Part shown: positions 34,827 through 47,012 of the stretch, in pieces | How the letters are laid out: each line of letters opens with the position of its first letter | Position numbering within the stretch: position 1 is the first letter of the stretch | DNA from: Anodontia alba | Lineage: Eukaryota; Mollusca; Bivalvia; Lucinida; Lucinidae | Direction of reading: 5' to 3' | NCBI GenBank assembly: GCA_964016985.1 | Contig: OZ024824.1 | Span: forward strand, 48,132,520 to 48,196,519 | Length of the DNA stretch: 64,000 nucleotides | Notes under the pieces: generated by a model | The model's input: the letters and a program-made list of their open reading frames with translations, nothing else | Told to the model about the DNA's origin: nothing | Databases searched by the model: none | Translations under genes and position numbers: made by a program

Positions 34827-37592
34827 TGTCCCCCCCCCCCCCCACACCAGTTTGAACAGACATTATTGTTAAAATAGATTGTATCTATAATAAACTCAAG
34901 GTCACATACCTATGTGTAAGTTTGGTCAAACTTCATCCATTCCTCAATGAGATAGGGTGTTGACAAGCCATTTTCTAAAATCATAGCCCTTGTGTAACCT
35001 TGAAAATGGCATCAAGGTCATAAAAAATCTAATCAGTTCTTGTCTCTGTCTCAACAATATAGCTGTACAAGTTTGGTCAAAATCCATCTATTCATTCAGC
35101 AGATAGCGTGCAGACAAGCCATTATCCAACAATGAGCCCTCCTGCGACCTTGAAAATGGGGTCAAGGTCACCAAAATAAAGTTAGTTATTTTCCATGCCA
35201 CAACAATTTGGCTGTGCAAGTTTAGTTAAAATCCATCCATTCCTTCAAGAGATACAATGCAGACAAGCCATTTTCCAACAGTCTAAGCCCTAGTGTGACC
35301 TTGAAAAAGGGGTCAAGGTCACCAAAATCTAATCAGTTCTTTTCCATATCACAACAATATAGATGTACAAGTTTGGTCAAAATCAATCCATTCCTTTAGG
35401 AGATAGGGTGCAGACAACCCATTTACCAACAATCTAAGCCCTAGTCTGACCTTGAACATGGGATGAAGGTCACCAAAATATAATCAGTTCCGATGCATGT
35501 CACAAAAATATAGCTGTGCAAGTCTGGTCGAAATCTACTCATTCCTTCAGGAGACAAGGTGCAGACAAGCCATTTACCACCAATCTAAGCCTTAGTGTGA
35601 CCTTGAAAATGGGGTCAAGGTCATCAAAATCTAATGAGTTCTTTTCCATGTCTCAACAATTAAGATGTGGAAGTTTGGTCAAAATCCATTCATTCATTTA
35701 GGAGATAGGGTTTAGACAAGCAATTTTCCAACAATTTAAGCCTTACTGTGACCTTGAGAATGGGGTCAAGGTCACCAAAATCTAATCAGTCCTTTTCCAT
35801 GTCTCAACAATATAGATGTACAAGTTTGGTCAAAATCTGTTTATTCATTCAGGAGATAGGGTGCATACAAACCATTTTCCAACAAATCTAAGCCCTCCCG
35901 TGACCTTGAAAATTGGGTCAAGGTCACCAAAATCTAATCAGTTCTTTTAAATGTCCCAGCATTGTAGATGTGCAAGTTTGGTCAAAATCTATTCATTCCT
36001 ACAAGAGATAGGGTGCGGACAAGCCATTTTCCAATAATCTAAGCCCTCCTGTGACCTTGAAAATGGGGTCAAGGTCACCAAAATCTAATCAGTTCTTTTA
36101 CATGTCTCAGCAATATAGATGTGCACGTTTGGTTAAAATCTATTCATTCCTTCTAGAGATAGGATGCGGACAAGCCTTTTTCCAACAATCTAAGCCCTCC
36201 TGTGACCTTGAAAATGGGGTTAAGGTCACCAAAATCTAATCAGCATTTTTCCCACTCCCAATGATATATTTGTATAAGTTTAGCTAAAATTTGTTCATTC
36301 AATAAGGAGATAGAGTGCAGACAAGAGGCTACCCCCGTTTTCCAACAATCTAAGCCCTCCTATGACCTTGAAAATGGGGTCAAGGTTACTAAAATCTAAT
36401 CAGTTCTTTTACATGTCCCAGCAATATAGATGTGCAAGTTTGGTTAAAATCTATTCATTCTTTCAAGAGATAGGGTGCAGACAAGCCATTTCCAACAATC
36501 TAAGCCCTCCTGTTACCTTGAAAATGGGGTCAATGTCACCAAAATCTAATTATCATTTTCCCCCTCCCAATGATATATTTGTATAAGTTTGGCTAAAATC
36601 TGTCCATTCAATAAGGAGATAGAATGCAGACAAGAGGCTACGCCTCATTTTCCAACAATCTAAGCCCTCCTGTGACCTTGAAAATGGGGTCAAGGTCACC
36701 AAAATCTAATCAGCATTTTTCCCTCTCCCAATAATATATTTGTATAAGTTTGGCTAAAATCTGTCCATTCAGAAAGGAAATAGAGTGCGGACAAGAGGCT
36801 ACGCCCCATTTTTCAACACTCTAAGCCCTCCTGTGACCTTGAAAATGGGGTCAAGGTCACCAAAATCTAATCAGCATTTTTCCCACTCCCAATGATATAT
36901 TTGTATAAGTTTAGCTAAAATTTGTTCATTCAATAAGGAGATAGAGTGCAGACAAGAGGCTACCCCCGTTTTCCAACAATCTAAGCCCTCCTGTGACCTT
37001 GAAAATGGGGTCAAGGTTACTAAAATCTAATTAGTTCTTTTACATGTCCCAGCAATATAGATGTGCAAGTTTGGTTAAAATCTATTCATTCCTTCAAGAG
37101 ATAGGGTGCAGACAAGCCATTTCCAACAATCTAAGCCCTCCTGTTACCTTGAAAATGGGGTCAATGTCACCAAAATCTAATTATCATTTTCCCCCTCCCA
37201 ATGATATATTTGTATAATTTGGCTAAAATCTGTCCATTCAATAAGGAGATAGAATGCAGACAAGAGGCTACGCCTCATTTTCCAACAATCTAAGCCCTCC
37301 TGTGACCTTGAAAATGGGGTCAAGGTCACCAAAATCTAATCAGCATTTTTCCCTCTCCCAATGATATATTTGTATAAGTTTGGCTAAAATCTGTCCATTC
37401 AGAAAGGAAATAGAGTGCGGACAAGAGGCTACGCCCCATTTTCCAACACTCTAAGCCCTCCTGTGACCTTGAAAATGGGGTCAAGGTCACCAAAATCTAA
37501 TCAGCATTTTTCCCACTCCCAATGATATATTTGTATAAGTTTAGCTAAAATTTGTTCATTTAATAAGGAGATAGAGTGCAGACAAGTGGCTA

Positions 37593-37624
<32 letters not shown>

Positions 37625-37674
37625 GGATCCGCACTAAAAACAATATGTCCCCCCCCCCCCATGGTGGGGGGACA
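34827..37674 (+). mobile_element. TIR element filled with a GACCTTGA tandem array (2.85 kb)
   Basis: The left end is TA|TGTCCCCCCCC and the right end GGGGGGACA|TA, giving short G/C-homopolymer TIRs flanked by TA. The interior is about 16-17 units of about 155-160 bp with CAAGTTTGGTCAAAATC, GACAAGCCATTTTCCAACAA, TCTAAGCCCTCCTGTGACCT and GGGGTCAAGGTCACCAAAAT. From 36.2 kb the units form a higher-order repeat of about 630 bp (starts near 36,241, 36,872 and 37,502) that is almost identical between copies. The right end carries a (GCCGAC)n patch and a local hairpin. Frames here are array artefacts. Confidence 0.85.
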
Positions 37675-37689
37675 TAAAAAGGAACGTGC

Positions 37690-37880
37690 GAACGTTTTTC
37701 GAACTTTGTTGATGAAACTGGCCTCTGCTTTTTGAGGCTGAAGAGGATGACAATCGGCCGAGGTTGAATAAAACCTAGAATGTTCAGAGACAGATATATC
37801 CACCTCTCCTTTTTGTTTTAACGAAATGAATCTAGTTTAGCTTCTTAACAGTTTTGTTGGGAACACGCCAGGTACTTGCT
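37690..37880. repeat. Repeat R, copy 2
   Basis: Matches 31,738-31,955 (GACAATCGGCCGAGGTTGAA, TATATCCACCTCTCC, GAATCTAGTTTAGCT). It lies immediately right of the TIR array. Confidence 0.6.
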
Positions 37881-37889
37881 ATCTACTTT

Positions 37890-40870
37890 GACATTCTTTT
37901 CCTGAACCGAAAGACTTATTGACTCGAAATTTCGTATGAAGTATCAGGATGTTTTGTAAATCAAAAATAGCTAAAATCGCTCTGATCGGAAATCAAAGAT
38001 GGCTGCCATCTTGAAAATCTATTTCAAACTTCTTCTCCTGAAGGGAAAGGCCAATTGTCCCGAAATTAAAAAGGAAATATCGGGGTGACTTGTAGATCAA
38101 AATTAACTAAAGCCCCGTTTATATGCATTAAGTTTACCCCTAGGGGTAAATTTACCCCTATGGGTAAATATTTGCCCCACCTTGTTAAATACCCCTATGG
38201 GTAAATGGTTGCGTTTATATGTGTTTTAGGAAGAAGGGGCAAATGATAGTTTTCTTTTTATTTAAAAGCTTATCTATAATAGCAGCACTGTTTCTTTCAC
38301 CTGAGAATATTTAGCAGATGACAAACTGATGTTATTTTTCTTATTTTTCCAGAGATCTTGATTTGACATTTCATTCAAATTGTCTCCATTGATGACAATC
38401 TGCATAAGATATCAAATCCTGTATCCTGAGAAAAATAGAACATTTTACCCAGGTGCTTAGCGTTAATCTGCATTATCAAGCTTCAGATACAAGGAGTAGG
38501 GAAAGAAAGTTTTTGGTGAAAAAAAAAAAGTAGTATTTGGTGGTCAGTAATATAATGTTCCCGATTTTACTGCTGTATTTCAAAATGTTTAGCTAATATT
38601 CCATAGGAGCAAGACAGTATAGCCCCACCAAAGTTTGGGCAGGATCTATAATATTCTGCTGTAAACAAAGCAATTATGCCACCATACTGACATGTGTTGA
38701 TGGGGGTAGGGGGGCAGGGGGTGGTTTCGGTGAGGCGAAGGTGTCCTGTAGCTTTTGTCACAGTATAGACCCTGATTATGACCAGATGTGTAAGCAGATG
38801 TTACTTATTTTTTTCCCACGCATCAGCTATGTGACCCAGACATGAAACAAGCATTAATCAATGGAACTAACTGGTAATAATCAAGAAAAGTGATAATAAT
38901 AATACGTAAAAATTAATTATTTGACATCGCTTTTTATTATTCAGGTTAGGCTGTATGAAAATGTTGAATGTTGGCATAGGATCTAAAACTGGGAATACCA
39001 GGGAACTCAATTCTGGTGACATAGATCTGCACAGTCTGGTCAGGGTATTTCCTATTTACCGATGGGATTCTACATATAAAGATAAACTAATTGTTCATCG
39101 GTAATGACTGTCCATGATCATTGCAAACCCCTTTGCTAGTATTTAGTGTGTTTGTAGATGGCTGTACTCAAGTGATTGTCACATATTAAACTGTTGAAAT
39201 GTCATGTGTGTGAGTACCTTAGACCATAATCAGACTGTGCGGAGATTGTTGAACAGATAAACAGTCTGATCTGGTACCATTTGTATATCCCCTGGTAATT
39301 TTTGTTTAGTCATCAACCTTTACCACTCTGGTTCTCTGGGCGAAATTAACAGATGCCAAATTGGTAGTATTTCTGTGTTTTTTTTTTTGTTTTTTTTTTT
39401 CCTCAGAAAATAAAGGGATGGCACCATTTTCCTGAAATGTCAAAGTCTATTTTCTGGGAATAATAAGGAAATATTTCAAGTTGTTGTCTGCTAAAACTTT
39501 TACCCTCAGCGATAAGCGTTAAGAAATGGGAACGATAAGCGTTAAGAAATGAGAATTAATTTTAGTCATCGAATAAAATTGGTTAAAAATACTGCGAAAA
39601 CTTTCTTGATGACATTTACTATTTAAGTATAGATCAGCACAAAAGTGTGCTACTTGATCAGCACCATAATAACTATAAATCACATTTGCCTTGAATCAGT
39701 ATCCTAACTGCTACTAAGCATAATAATATTCTTGTCAAATAACTCACTTCTGACCACAACTTGCAAACATAAATTTGTGACTGAGAAGGTACAAGTATAT
39801 TTGCAGACATCAAGTAAATAAACAAATAAAATTTATGCAAAATAAACATTGTATACATGTATTTTGAGGCATTCCAAACATATTTACAAAATTTACCCCT
39901 ATGGGTAAATTAAACATTGCGTTTACATGACGAAATATACCCCTAGGGGTAAAATACCCCTAGGGGCAAATATATTTGCCCCTACCCTTGAGCTGGGGCA
40001 ATTTACCCACGTGGGTAAATTTTGCCCCTAGGGGCAAATGCGTTCACATGACAAGTTTACCCCTAGAAGTATATTTGCCCCTAGGGGTAAATTTGCCCCT
40101 AGGGGCAAACTTATGCATATAAACGGGGCATAAAACGTTCCGATCTAAAATCCAAGATGGCCGCTACGGCAGCCATTTTGAAAAACTTCTCTGAACCTAA
40201 AGGCCAGTTGACTTGGAACTCGGTAGGAAGTATAGAGGTGAACGTAGATCAAAAGTAGCTAACATTGTTCTGATCAGACAGCCAAGATGGCCGTCATCTT
40301 GAAAAAAAATGATTGTTTTCTCCTGAACCAAAAGGACCAATTGACTTGAAACTCGGTAGTAAGTATCGGACAGACCTGTTAGATTAAACATATTTTATTG
40401 CAACATTAGTCAAAGGGATTGGACACAAATTATACGTTACGTTAGATAGTCCTGTAGGCAGACCTGTAGGTAAAAATGGCTGGCTAACACCATTCTGATT
40501 GGAAATCCAAGATGACCGTCATGGCCGCCTTCTAAAATCTATTTTGAACTACTTCTTCTGAACCGAAAGGCCAATTAACTCGAACTTTAAAAGAAGTGTC
40601 GGGGTGACTTGTAAAACCAAAATAGCTCAAATCACTAAGATCAGAAATCAAAGATGGCTGCCATGGCGACCATCTTAAAAATCTATTTTGCACTTCTTCT
40701 CCTGAACCGAAAGGCAAATTGACTGGAAACTTGATAGGAAAAAAACGGTGTGACATGTAGATAAAAAAAATAGCTAAAATCGTTCTCATCGAAAATCCAA
40801 CATGGCCGCAATCTTGAAATGTATTTGGAACTTCTTTTCCTGAAAGGAGAGGCCACTTGACTCGAATTGG
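37890..40870 (+). repeat. Tandem array (about 130-bp unit, AAGATGGCCGCCAT type) split by a transposon
   Basis: Units share CTTCTCCTGAACCGAAAGGC, CAATTGACTCGAAACT, GGGGTGACTTGTAGATCAAA and CGTTCTGATCGGAAATCCAA plus AGATGGCCGCCAT. Nearly two units lie at 37,890-38,107 and about six at 40,135-40,870. The gap is the TIR element at 38,112-40,130. Confidence 0.85.
38112..40130. mobile_element. 2.0-kb TIR element with palindromic subterminal repeats
   Basis: The left end GCCCCGTTTATATGCATTAA and the complement of the right end GCCCCGTTTATATGCATAAG form the TIR. TAAA flanks both sides (38,108-38,111; 40,131-40,134), with one extra A on the right. Both subtermini are packed with the palindromic word TTTACCCCTAGGGGTAAA and variants (about 4 left, about 9 right), as expected of multiple transposase-binding sites. 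No transposase is encoded in the 1.6-kb core. The superfamily is uncertain; a TAA/TAAA target hints at PIF/Harbinger-like elements (inference). Confidence 0.8.
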
Positions 40871-41280
40871 TATGAAATGTATATAAACTTCGAGCTGACA
40901 GCCGTACCTTGCGTCGAAACGGTCGAAAGAAATGGGGAACAAAGACAGGGATTGCCGCAGTTAAGATAAGGCCCAACAACAGAAATTCGCAAAAGAAAAA
41001 CCAAGGTGAACCACTGAGATCCCAAATTTATCATGAATAGAGTATGGACGAAGCAGGAAGGTGGTTTCTCTCCGTTGTGCATTCAGCTGTTTGTTATGGT
41101 CCGGTTTTTTTTTTGTTGTTGTTTTTTGTATTGGAATGAAAATATGAGGTAAACATCACTTTGTATCTATCTGTATATTTTCCAGCACCTCCGATCAGAG
41201 GGTATAATGGAAAATTCTCTCAACTGAGCACAAACTGCAACAAAGCCTGACACAAAGCCTGATACATCGAAGAAAAAGTA
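40871..41280. other. No recognisable gene
   Basis: Segment between the tandem array and the tail of PLE-E. No motif found. Confidence 0.3.
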
Positions 41281-42855
41281 AATAAAAAGGGAGTGCCACA
41301 ATCACAAACCGCAGCCCTTCCCAGACCCCAAGAGGAAGAGGAAACCGACAGATCTAAACAAGCACAAACCGAACAAACGTACGAAAAGCACTAAGATTAG
41401 CTCTCTCTTCCCCAAGCGAGGTAATCGCAATACTAAAAGGACTGAAAAACACAAGAACAAAAAATGACACACAGAAAGACATACAACAAATCGCCTCGTA
41501 GAATAAAGCACAAAGCAACAAAGAGTTAGACTAACACCGGTACCACCGCCTTAGAACGGTCGGTAGAGCAAACCACCGGGGGGTTTAAAGCACTTTTACA
41601 GCTAGTTAGAACTTCACCCTGGGTCCCGATGCTACTCTTAATACAGAAATACATAAAAATTCGGTTCGCATAAAGGCTCCCAACTCAGTCAATGCATCAA
41701 AGCGAAAACATAAAAATCAAATTAATCACTATAATAAACAAAGACGAGTACTCATGGCTAATTCTACTGTATGCCAGAGTAAATGAAAACCAATAGTTGA
41801 ACCACGGCAGGCCAAGCCAAAGACATATCGTCAAGCCCCAACCCACTGGTTGAAGTTTTACGAAGAGGCCGTCATTGAGTCTGAGGCCCGAACCGCCGTC
41901 GTGCAATTAAAGAGTGAAGCATAGCCATCAACAATGATTGGTTTGACACTTAGGCATGCAGTCTGCCGCATAATATCCAGGTTATAGCCAATTCTTTTAT
42001 AACGGTTAATAAGTTTTCTGAATTGCTCCGAAAAGTTAGATTTACCTACAATTTTTCTAAATCTGTACACTAAGTCACCGTAAAATTCGGGTTCCGATAT
42101 ACCTTGTTGCAGAAGTGTTTTCAGACTGATGCTATATTTTTTTAACAAGGCACTGTGTCTGCGATAAAATTTCGAAAACGCCTTACGAAGTTTAAAATAA
42201 CGATAGCCCTGCCTAAGAAGTTTGGCAGTAAGGGCTTTATTACGGTAGTTAAAGTCATTAAGATTTGAAGAAACTCTGGCGAATCTTATAAGTTGAGATA
42301 TGTTTACCCCATATGAGGTACGCCGGGGGACATCGCCATCCAGAAAAGGGAAATTGACTATATCAAAATCAAAATCGTCCCTTTATCATAAATTTTGGTG
42401 GAAACTGTACCATTAGATATACATAGATTCAAATCCAAAAAAGGTGCCTCGATATCGGAAGAATTTGCTCTATTTAATTGGAGTTCTGTAGGGTATGTCC
42501 GGTCCACCATTTGGTCAAAGTAAATATTGTCAATATTTAATAAATCGTCAAGGTATCTTGAAGTTGAATTGAAAGCCTCAATAATGTCAGCCTGATTTTC
42601 ACGTGAGAGAGACTTCATGAAATCTTTCTCATAACAAAAAAGAAACAAATCTGCAACAAGAGGAGCACATTTAGTTCCCATCGGAATACCAATAGTTTGT
42701 CTATAAAGTTTAGTTCCAAATCTAATAAAAATTTTATCCAAAAGATAAACAAGGGCATTACAGACTTTTTGACACGACCATAAATTGTGATTATTATATA
42801 CATCAGAAGTGAAAAAAGCACATTCTTCGTTGCAAGCCAAATATTGGGTATTCTC
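41281..42855 (-). pseudogene. PLE-E: Penelope-like element, 5'-truncated
   Basis: On the minus strand, 42840-42358 encodes LACNEECAFFTSDVYNNHNL, motif B (GIPMGTKCAPLVADLFLF), EKDFMKSLSRENQADIIEAF and an intact motif C, SRYLDDLLNIDN. A one-base loss near 42,380 breaks the frame (KIYDKG... instead of KIYDKRDD). The C-terminus resumes and ends in 42148-41858 with LKTLLQQGISEPEFYGDLVY and RYKRIGYNLDIMRQTACL. The tail to 41,281 carries the hairpin motif (41,545-41,566). It lacks motif A. Among the copies here it best preserves the B-to-C segment and shows what is deleted in PLE-C. Confidence 0.8.
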
Positions 42856-42932
42856 AAACTGATAAATGTAGGGTCCGATCCAGTAATTGTTTTTTTTTTT
42901 CGCTGCGATCCGGTGATAGCACCCGCCACAAG

Positions 42933-43124
42933 ATGGAGGAGAAAGGGAATCAAAAATGCAGGAGGCGTCCTGCTATTTTGGCAGACTCAGAGAAAGCGAC
43001 GACGAAAAGAGCAGACGGCTATTTATTTAAAAAGTTGAGTAATTCTTGGATGAGATCTAGCGCGTTGGAAGCAGTTAAAGAAGGACACAGGGATGAAAAC
43101 AGACGCTCGCTGCTTGATCAGTGA
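42933..43124 (+). CDS. Unrecognised small open frame, possible exon
   Basis: The frame MEEKGNQKCRRRPAILADSE... runs 63 codons, rich in Lys/Arg/Glu and unlike the low-complexity chance frames around it. The sequence at its end contains CA|GTGAGTC, a usable donor, so it could be a first exon. No domain is recognised, no acceptor-linked partner was found, and it lies next to a truncated PLE, so it may be transposon-derived. Low confidence. Confidence 0.2.
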   Translation: MEEKGNQKCRRRPAILADSEKATTKRADGYLFKKLSNSWMRSSALEAVKEGHRDENRRSLLDQ

Positions 43125-45030
43125 GTCATTATGTTTTCGTACAACCCTTATCCTGCAGACACAAATTTGAATGTAAAACGACTATGTTTCATATTTAATC
43201 TTAGTAGAATAGATTGCTTCAAGTATGATGAATAAAGCATCGGGGGATCGGAAAAATTCATATAATTGATAACCTGATTCAGATAAAATCCATTACGCAA
43301 AGAATCCGATTCGCACAAAGGAAACTTCGTACCCGGCTTCGTACTCAGTGGTTGAAATTTAGTAGCATGGTGGAAAACGTCATGCATATTTGTGCATACT
43401 AATGAATACTAATGAGATGCAAATTTGTCACGTGGATACTCTCGAAAATGTTGTCGATCTTTAACGGAAGATATCGAAGTGGGACATTCAAAATGGCGAC
43501 CAAGAAATCGCACCGATGAAACAGCATTTTCTTATTGCTCGAGAGAAGATAAGGGTTTGTACCCAGTATGTTTGTGCACTTTGGTGGCGATATAAGTGTG
43601 TATTTTATCAGATTCGATAATTTATTTGGACTCAATAATTGTCTAATCCTAAGGAATATGGAGGGTTTATATGTCGGCTGTGTAAATTTCATATTTTCCG
43701 GACCTAAAAGTGTTATAGAAGTTTTTTTCTTTTCTTTTCATTTTTCTCTGACATTAAAGCAAGGTATCACATTTAAAAAAAATCAATGATATCACTAATC
43801 ATATCAGTAGATGGATCAGTTGCTTTGATTATACAAGGGAAAGAATTCAGCTTATACGTTAACGAGGCTATACAAGGGAAACAGCTAAAACGTGAGCTGC
43901 TGCGAATCGTCCTGCTCACATTACCGAGAAATATAGGTCAAATTGGTCAAGGAACTATTCTGAGGGTGATTTTAGTTTTTTTTTAGTTTGGTCACATCAG
44001 CTAAATGGGTTTTCGAAATACGGTATATTAAATCTGGTGGCGGTAAACCGCCTCCAAAAATATGACGTATTTGATGAATTACAAAGTTGTGCTCGTAAGA
44101 ACGATGAAACTGACGTACACACTTCTTTAAAAAGAACTACGAACGTTTTACGATTAATCGTACGATCTTTGTTGATGAAACTGGCCCCTGAGATACCTAG
44201 GTAAATAGAACTGATGAACGTCACTTCTTGGCAAGAGTGGCGGATCGGTGATAATAACGGTTGTCTCTAAATGGTTGCCGAGGCCGCAGTCGGCTTTGAT
44301 AGAACTCTACATTTTAAGCACCGTTTCTATTTGAATTGTTTTTATTTGCTTTCAGATATTTAAGGGAAATTGATACAATTTCAGGGGAGGCAACTCTTTC
44401 CAAATGATTTCGCCTCCCTTCTGAAAAGGGTGTACTCTAAAAGGAAAGAATTTGCTTGCTTGGGACGCATTGGTGATCGATGCCATCACTGTGCACCGTT
44501 ATACTATACAATATCTGATGACTAAAGTGTTTATTGGTGCATGCTGATCATAAATATATATTTAAATCTCAAACATATGCGTCTTTGTTGTCAAATGCAA
44601 ATAATGGTTGATTGGAATGAAATGTTAAGCCCTGTTCCGTTACACGACACAATTCAATGTATGCTGATACATCAAAATGGTGTCTATTAATAGCTAAGTA
44701 TTCCGTATGACGTACCGCAGACCTGTATTTTTGAGCTGTATTTGAATAAAGGCTTCTTAAGGCTTAGTATGACGATTATAAATGCGTAGGGTCACTGCTC
44801 CTGGCTCAAATTGGCTGCTTTATTCTAAAGGTAAACTCAGGATTTTTTTTGGTGATGCATATGAGACATGATCTGTGATTTGATCGGGGAAGCACTTAAT
44901 AATAGGAGTTACATACTCAGACGTTTCTGCTACTTCACCTCGACCATAGCAGATATAAGTTGTTCTCCATCGGTAGGTAGTAGGTAAACTTGCATTTAAA
45001 ATATGACAGTTTAACACCGATTGACAAAAA
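43125..45030. other. No recognisable gene
   Basis: Contains overlapping chance frames and, near 44,160-44,200, a CTTTGTTGATGAAACTGGCC word also present at 37.7 kb. No supported feature otherwise. Confidence 0.35.
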
Positions 45031-45048
45031 GTGCCTAAAATTTGCCGT

Positions 45049-46944
45049 TTTTATGCCCCCGCCACGAAGTGGAGAAGAGCATATACTTTTACCCTCCGTC
45101 ATACGTCCGTGTGTCCGTCTGTGTGTCTGTCCGTCCGTCCGTCACACTTTATAGTACTGTTCGTATCTCCACAACTCCTCCTACAGTTTTTAAGGTTATG
45201 GTTTGAAACTTACACCATAGTAAGTACATAGACTGAGCATGTGCATAAAGATCATAGAACTCTGATCAAATTATAATTGGTAGAGTTACATACCCTTTAT
45301 TTACTTAGAAAATTTGTCTTATACACATGACATAGTAGGGTTCGTGTCTCTGCAACTCCTCCTACAGTTTTCAAGGCAAAGGTTTGAAACTTACCCAATA
45401 GAAAGGATACAGACTGAGCATGTGCATAAGAGTCACAGAACGACATCTGATTGAACGAGGTTTGATAGAGTTAAATTCCCTTCATTTGCTTAGAAATTTT
45501 GTCTTATACTCTTGGCATAGTAGGGTTCGTGTTTCCGCAACTTCTCCTCACAGTTTTCAAGGTAGTGACTTGAAACTTGCAGTAAAGTAAGAATATAGTC
45601 CGGGCATGTTCGTTAAGGCCACAGAACTCTGATCAAATTTTTATTGCTAGAGTTACAGACCCTTATTAACTTAAAAATATGGCCTTTTATACATAGCATA
45701 GTAGGGTCATAGTACTCTTTGTGTATCCGAAACTCCTATAGTTTTCAAGGTAATGATTTGAAACTTACACCATTGTAAGGATATAGACTGAGCATGTGCT
45801 TTATGGTGAATAACTCTAATCGAATCATAATTGATAGAGTTACATTCCCTTGATTTGCTTTGAAAATATGTCTAATACTCATGCCATAGTAGGGTTCGTG
45901 TCTCCGCAACTTCTTTTACAGTTTTCAAGAGCGATTTGAAACTTGCAGTAAAGTAAGAATATAGTCCGGGCATGTGCGTTTAGGTCACAGATCTCTGATC
46001 AATTTTTTATTGCTAGAGTTACGTACCATTATTTACTTAGAAATATGGTCTTTTACACATGGCATAGTAGGGTTATAATACTATTTGTGTCTCAACAAGT
46101 CCTCCTACAGTTTTCAAGGTAATGGTATGAAACTTACACCATAGTAAGGATATAGACTGAGCATGTGCATAAATGTCACAGAACTCTGATTGAATTATTA
46201 TTGGTAGCGTCACATACCCTTGATTTTAGAAAAAATTAGTTATACGCATAGCATAGTAGGGTTTGTGCCTCCGGAAATCCTCCTACAGTTTTCAAGGTAA
46301 TAGTTTTAAACTTATGACAAAGAAAGAATAAAGACTTAGCATGTGCATAAAGATCACAGAACTTTGATCGAATTGTTATTGATAGAAATACATTCCTTTG
46401 ATTTACTAACAAAATTTGTCTTATACTCATGGCATAGTGGGATTCGTGTCTCCTCAACGTCGCCTTAAGTTTTCAACATAGTGATTTGAAACTTGTTTCA
46501 AAATAAGAATATAGTCTGGGCATGTGCGTAAAGGTCACAGAACTCTGATCGATTTATTATTATTAGAGTTACATGCCCATGATTTACTTAGAAAATGTGT
46601 CTTATACTCATGGCATAGCAGAGTTCTTGTCTCCGCAACTTCCCCTACAGTTTTAAAGATAGTGATTTGAAACTTGCAGCAAAGTAAGAATATTGTCTCG
46701 GCATGTGCTTAAAGGTCACAGAACTAACTCTGATCGAATTATTATTGATACCCTTGTTCCACTTAGAATATTTTTCTTATACACATGGCATAGTAGGGTT
46801 CGTGTCTCTACAACTTCTATAGTTTTAAGGTAATGATTTGAAACTTGCAAGCTAGTTAGGATATAAACTGGGCATGTGCATAAAGGTCATAAAATTGTAA
46901 TTGAATTATTATTGTTAGTTACATTCCTTTGATTTACTTAGAAA

Positions 46945-46949
<5 letters not shown>
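45049..46949 (+). repeat. Tandem array, about 190-220-bp unit (CATAGTAGGGTTCGTGTC type)
   Basis: It starts with tatgcccccgccacgaagtg and a GTCCGTCCGTCC-rich segment, then about nine units with GGCATAGTAGGGTTCGTGTC, CAACTCCTCCTACAGTTTTC, GATTTGAAACTTGCAGTAAA, GGGCATGTGCGTAAAGGTCA and CTCTGATCGAATTATTATTG. The same unit reappears in the same orientation at about 50,455-50,535 and 50,966-51,065, so the structure between was inserted into or grew within this array. Confidence 0.85.

Positions 46950-47011
<62 letters not shown>
46950..47011. repeat. (GT)n microsatellite
   Basis: About 30 GT repeats at the left edge of the large inverted-repeat structure. Confidence 0.96.
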
Positions 47012-47012
<1 letters not shown>

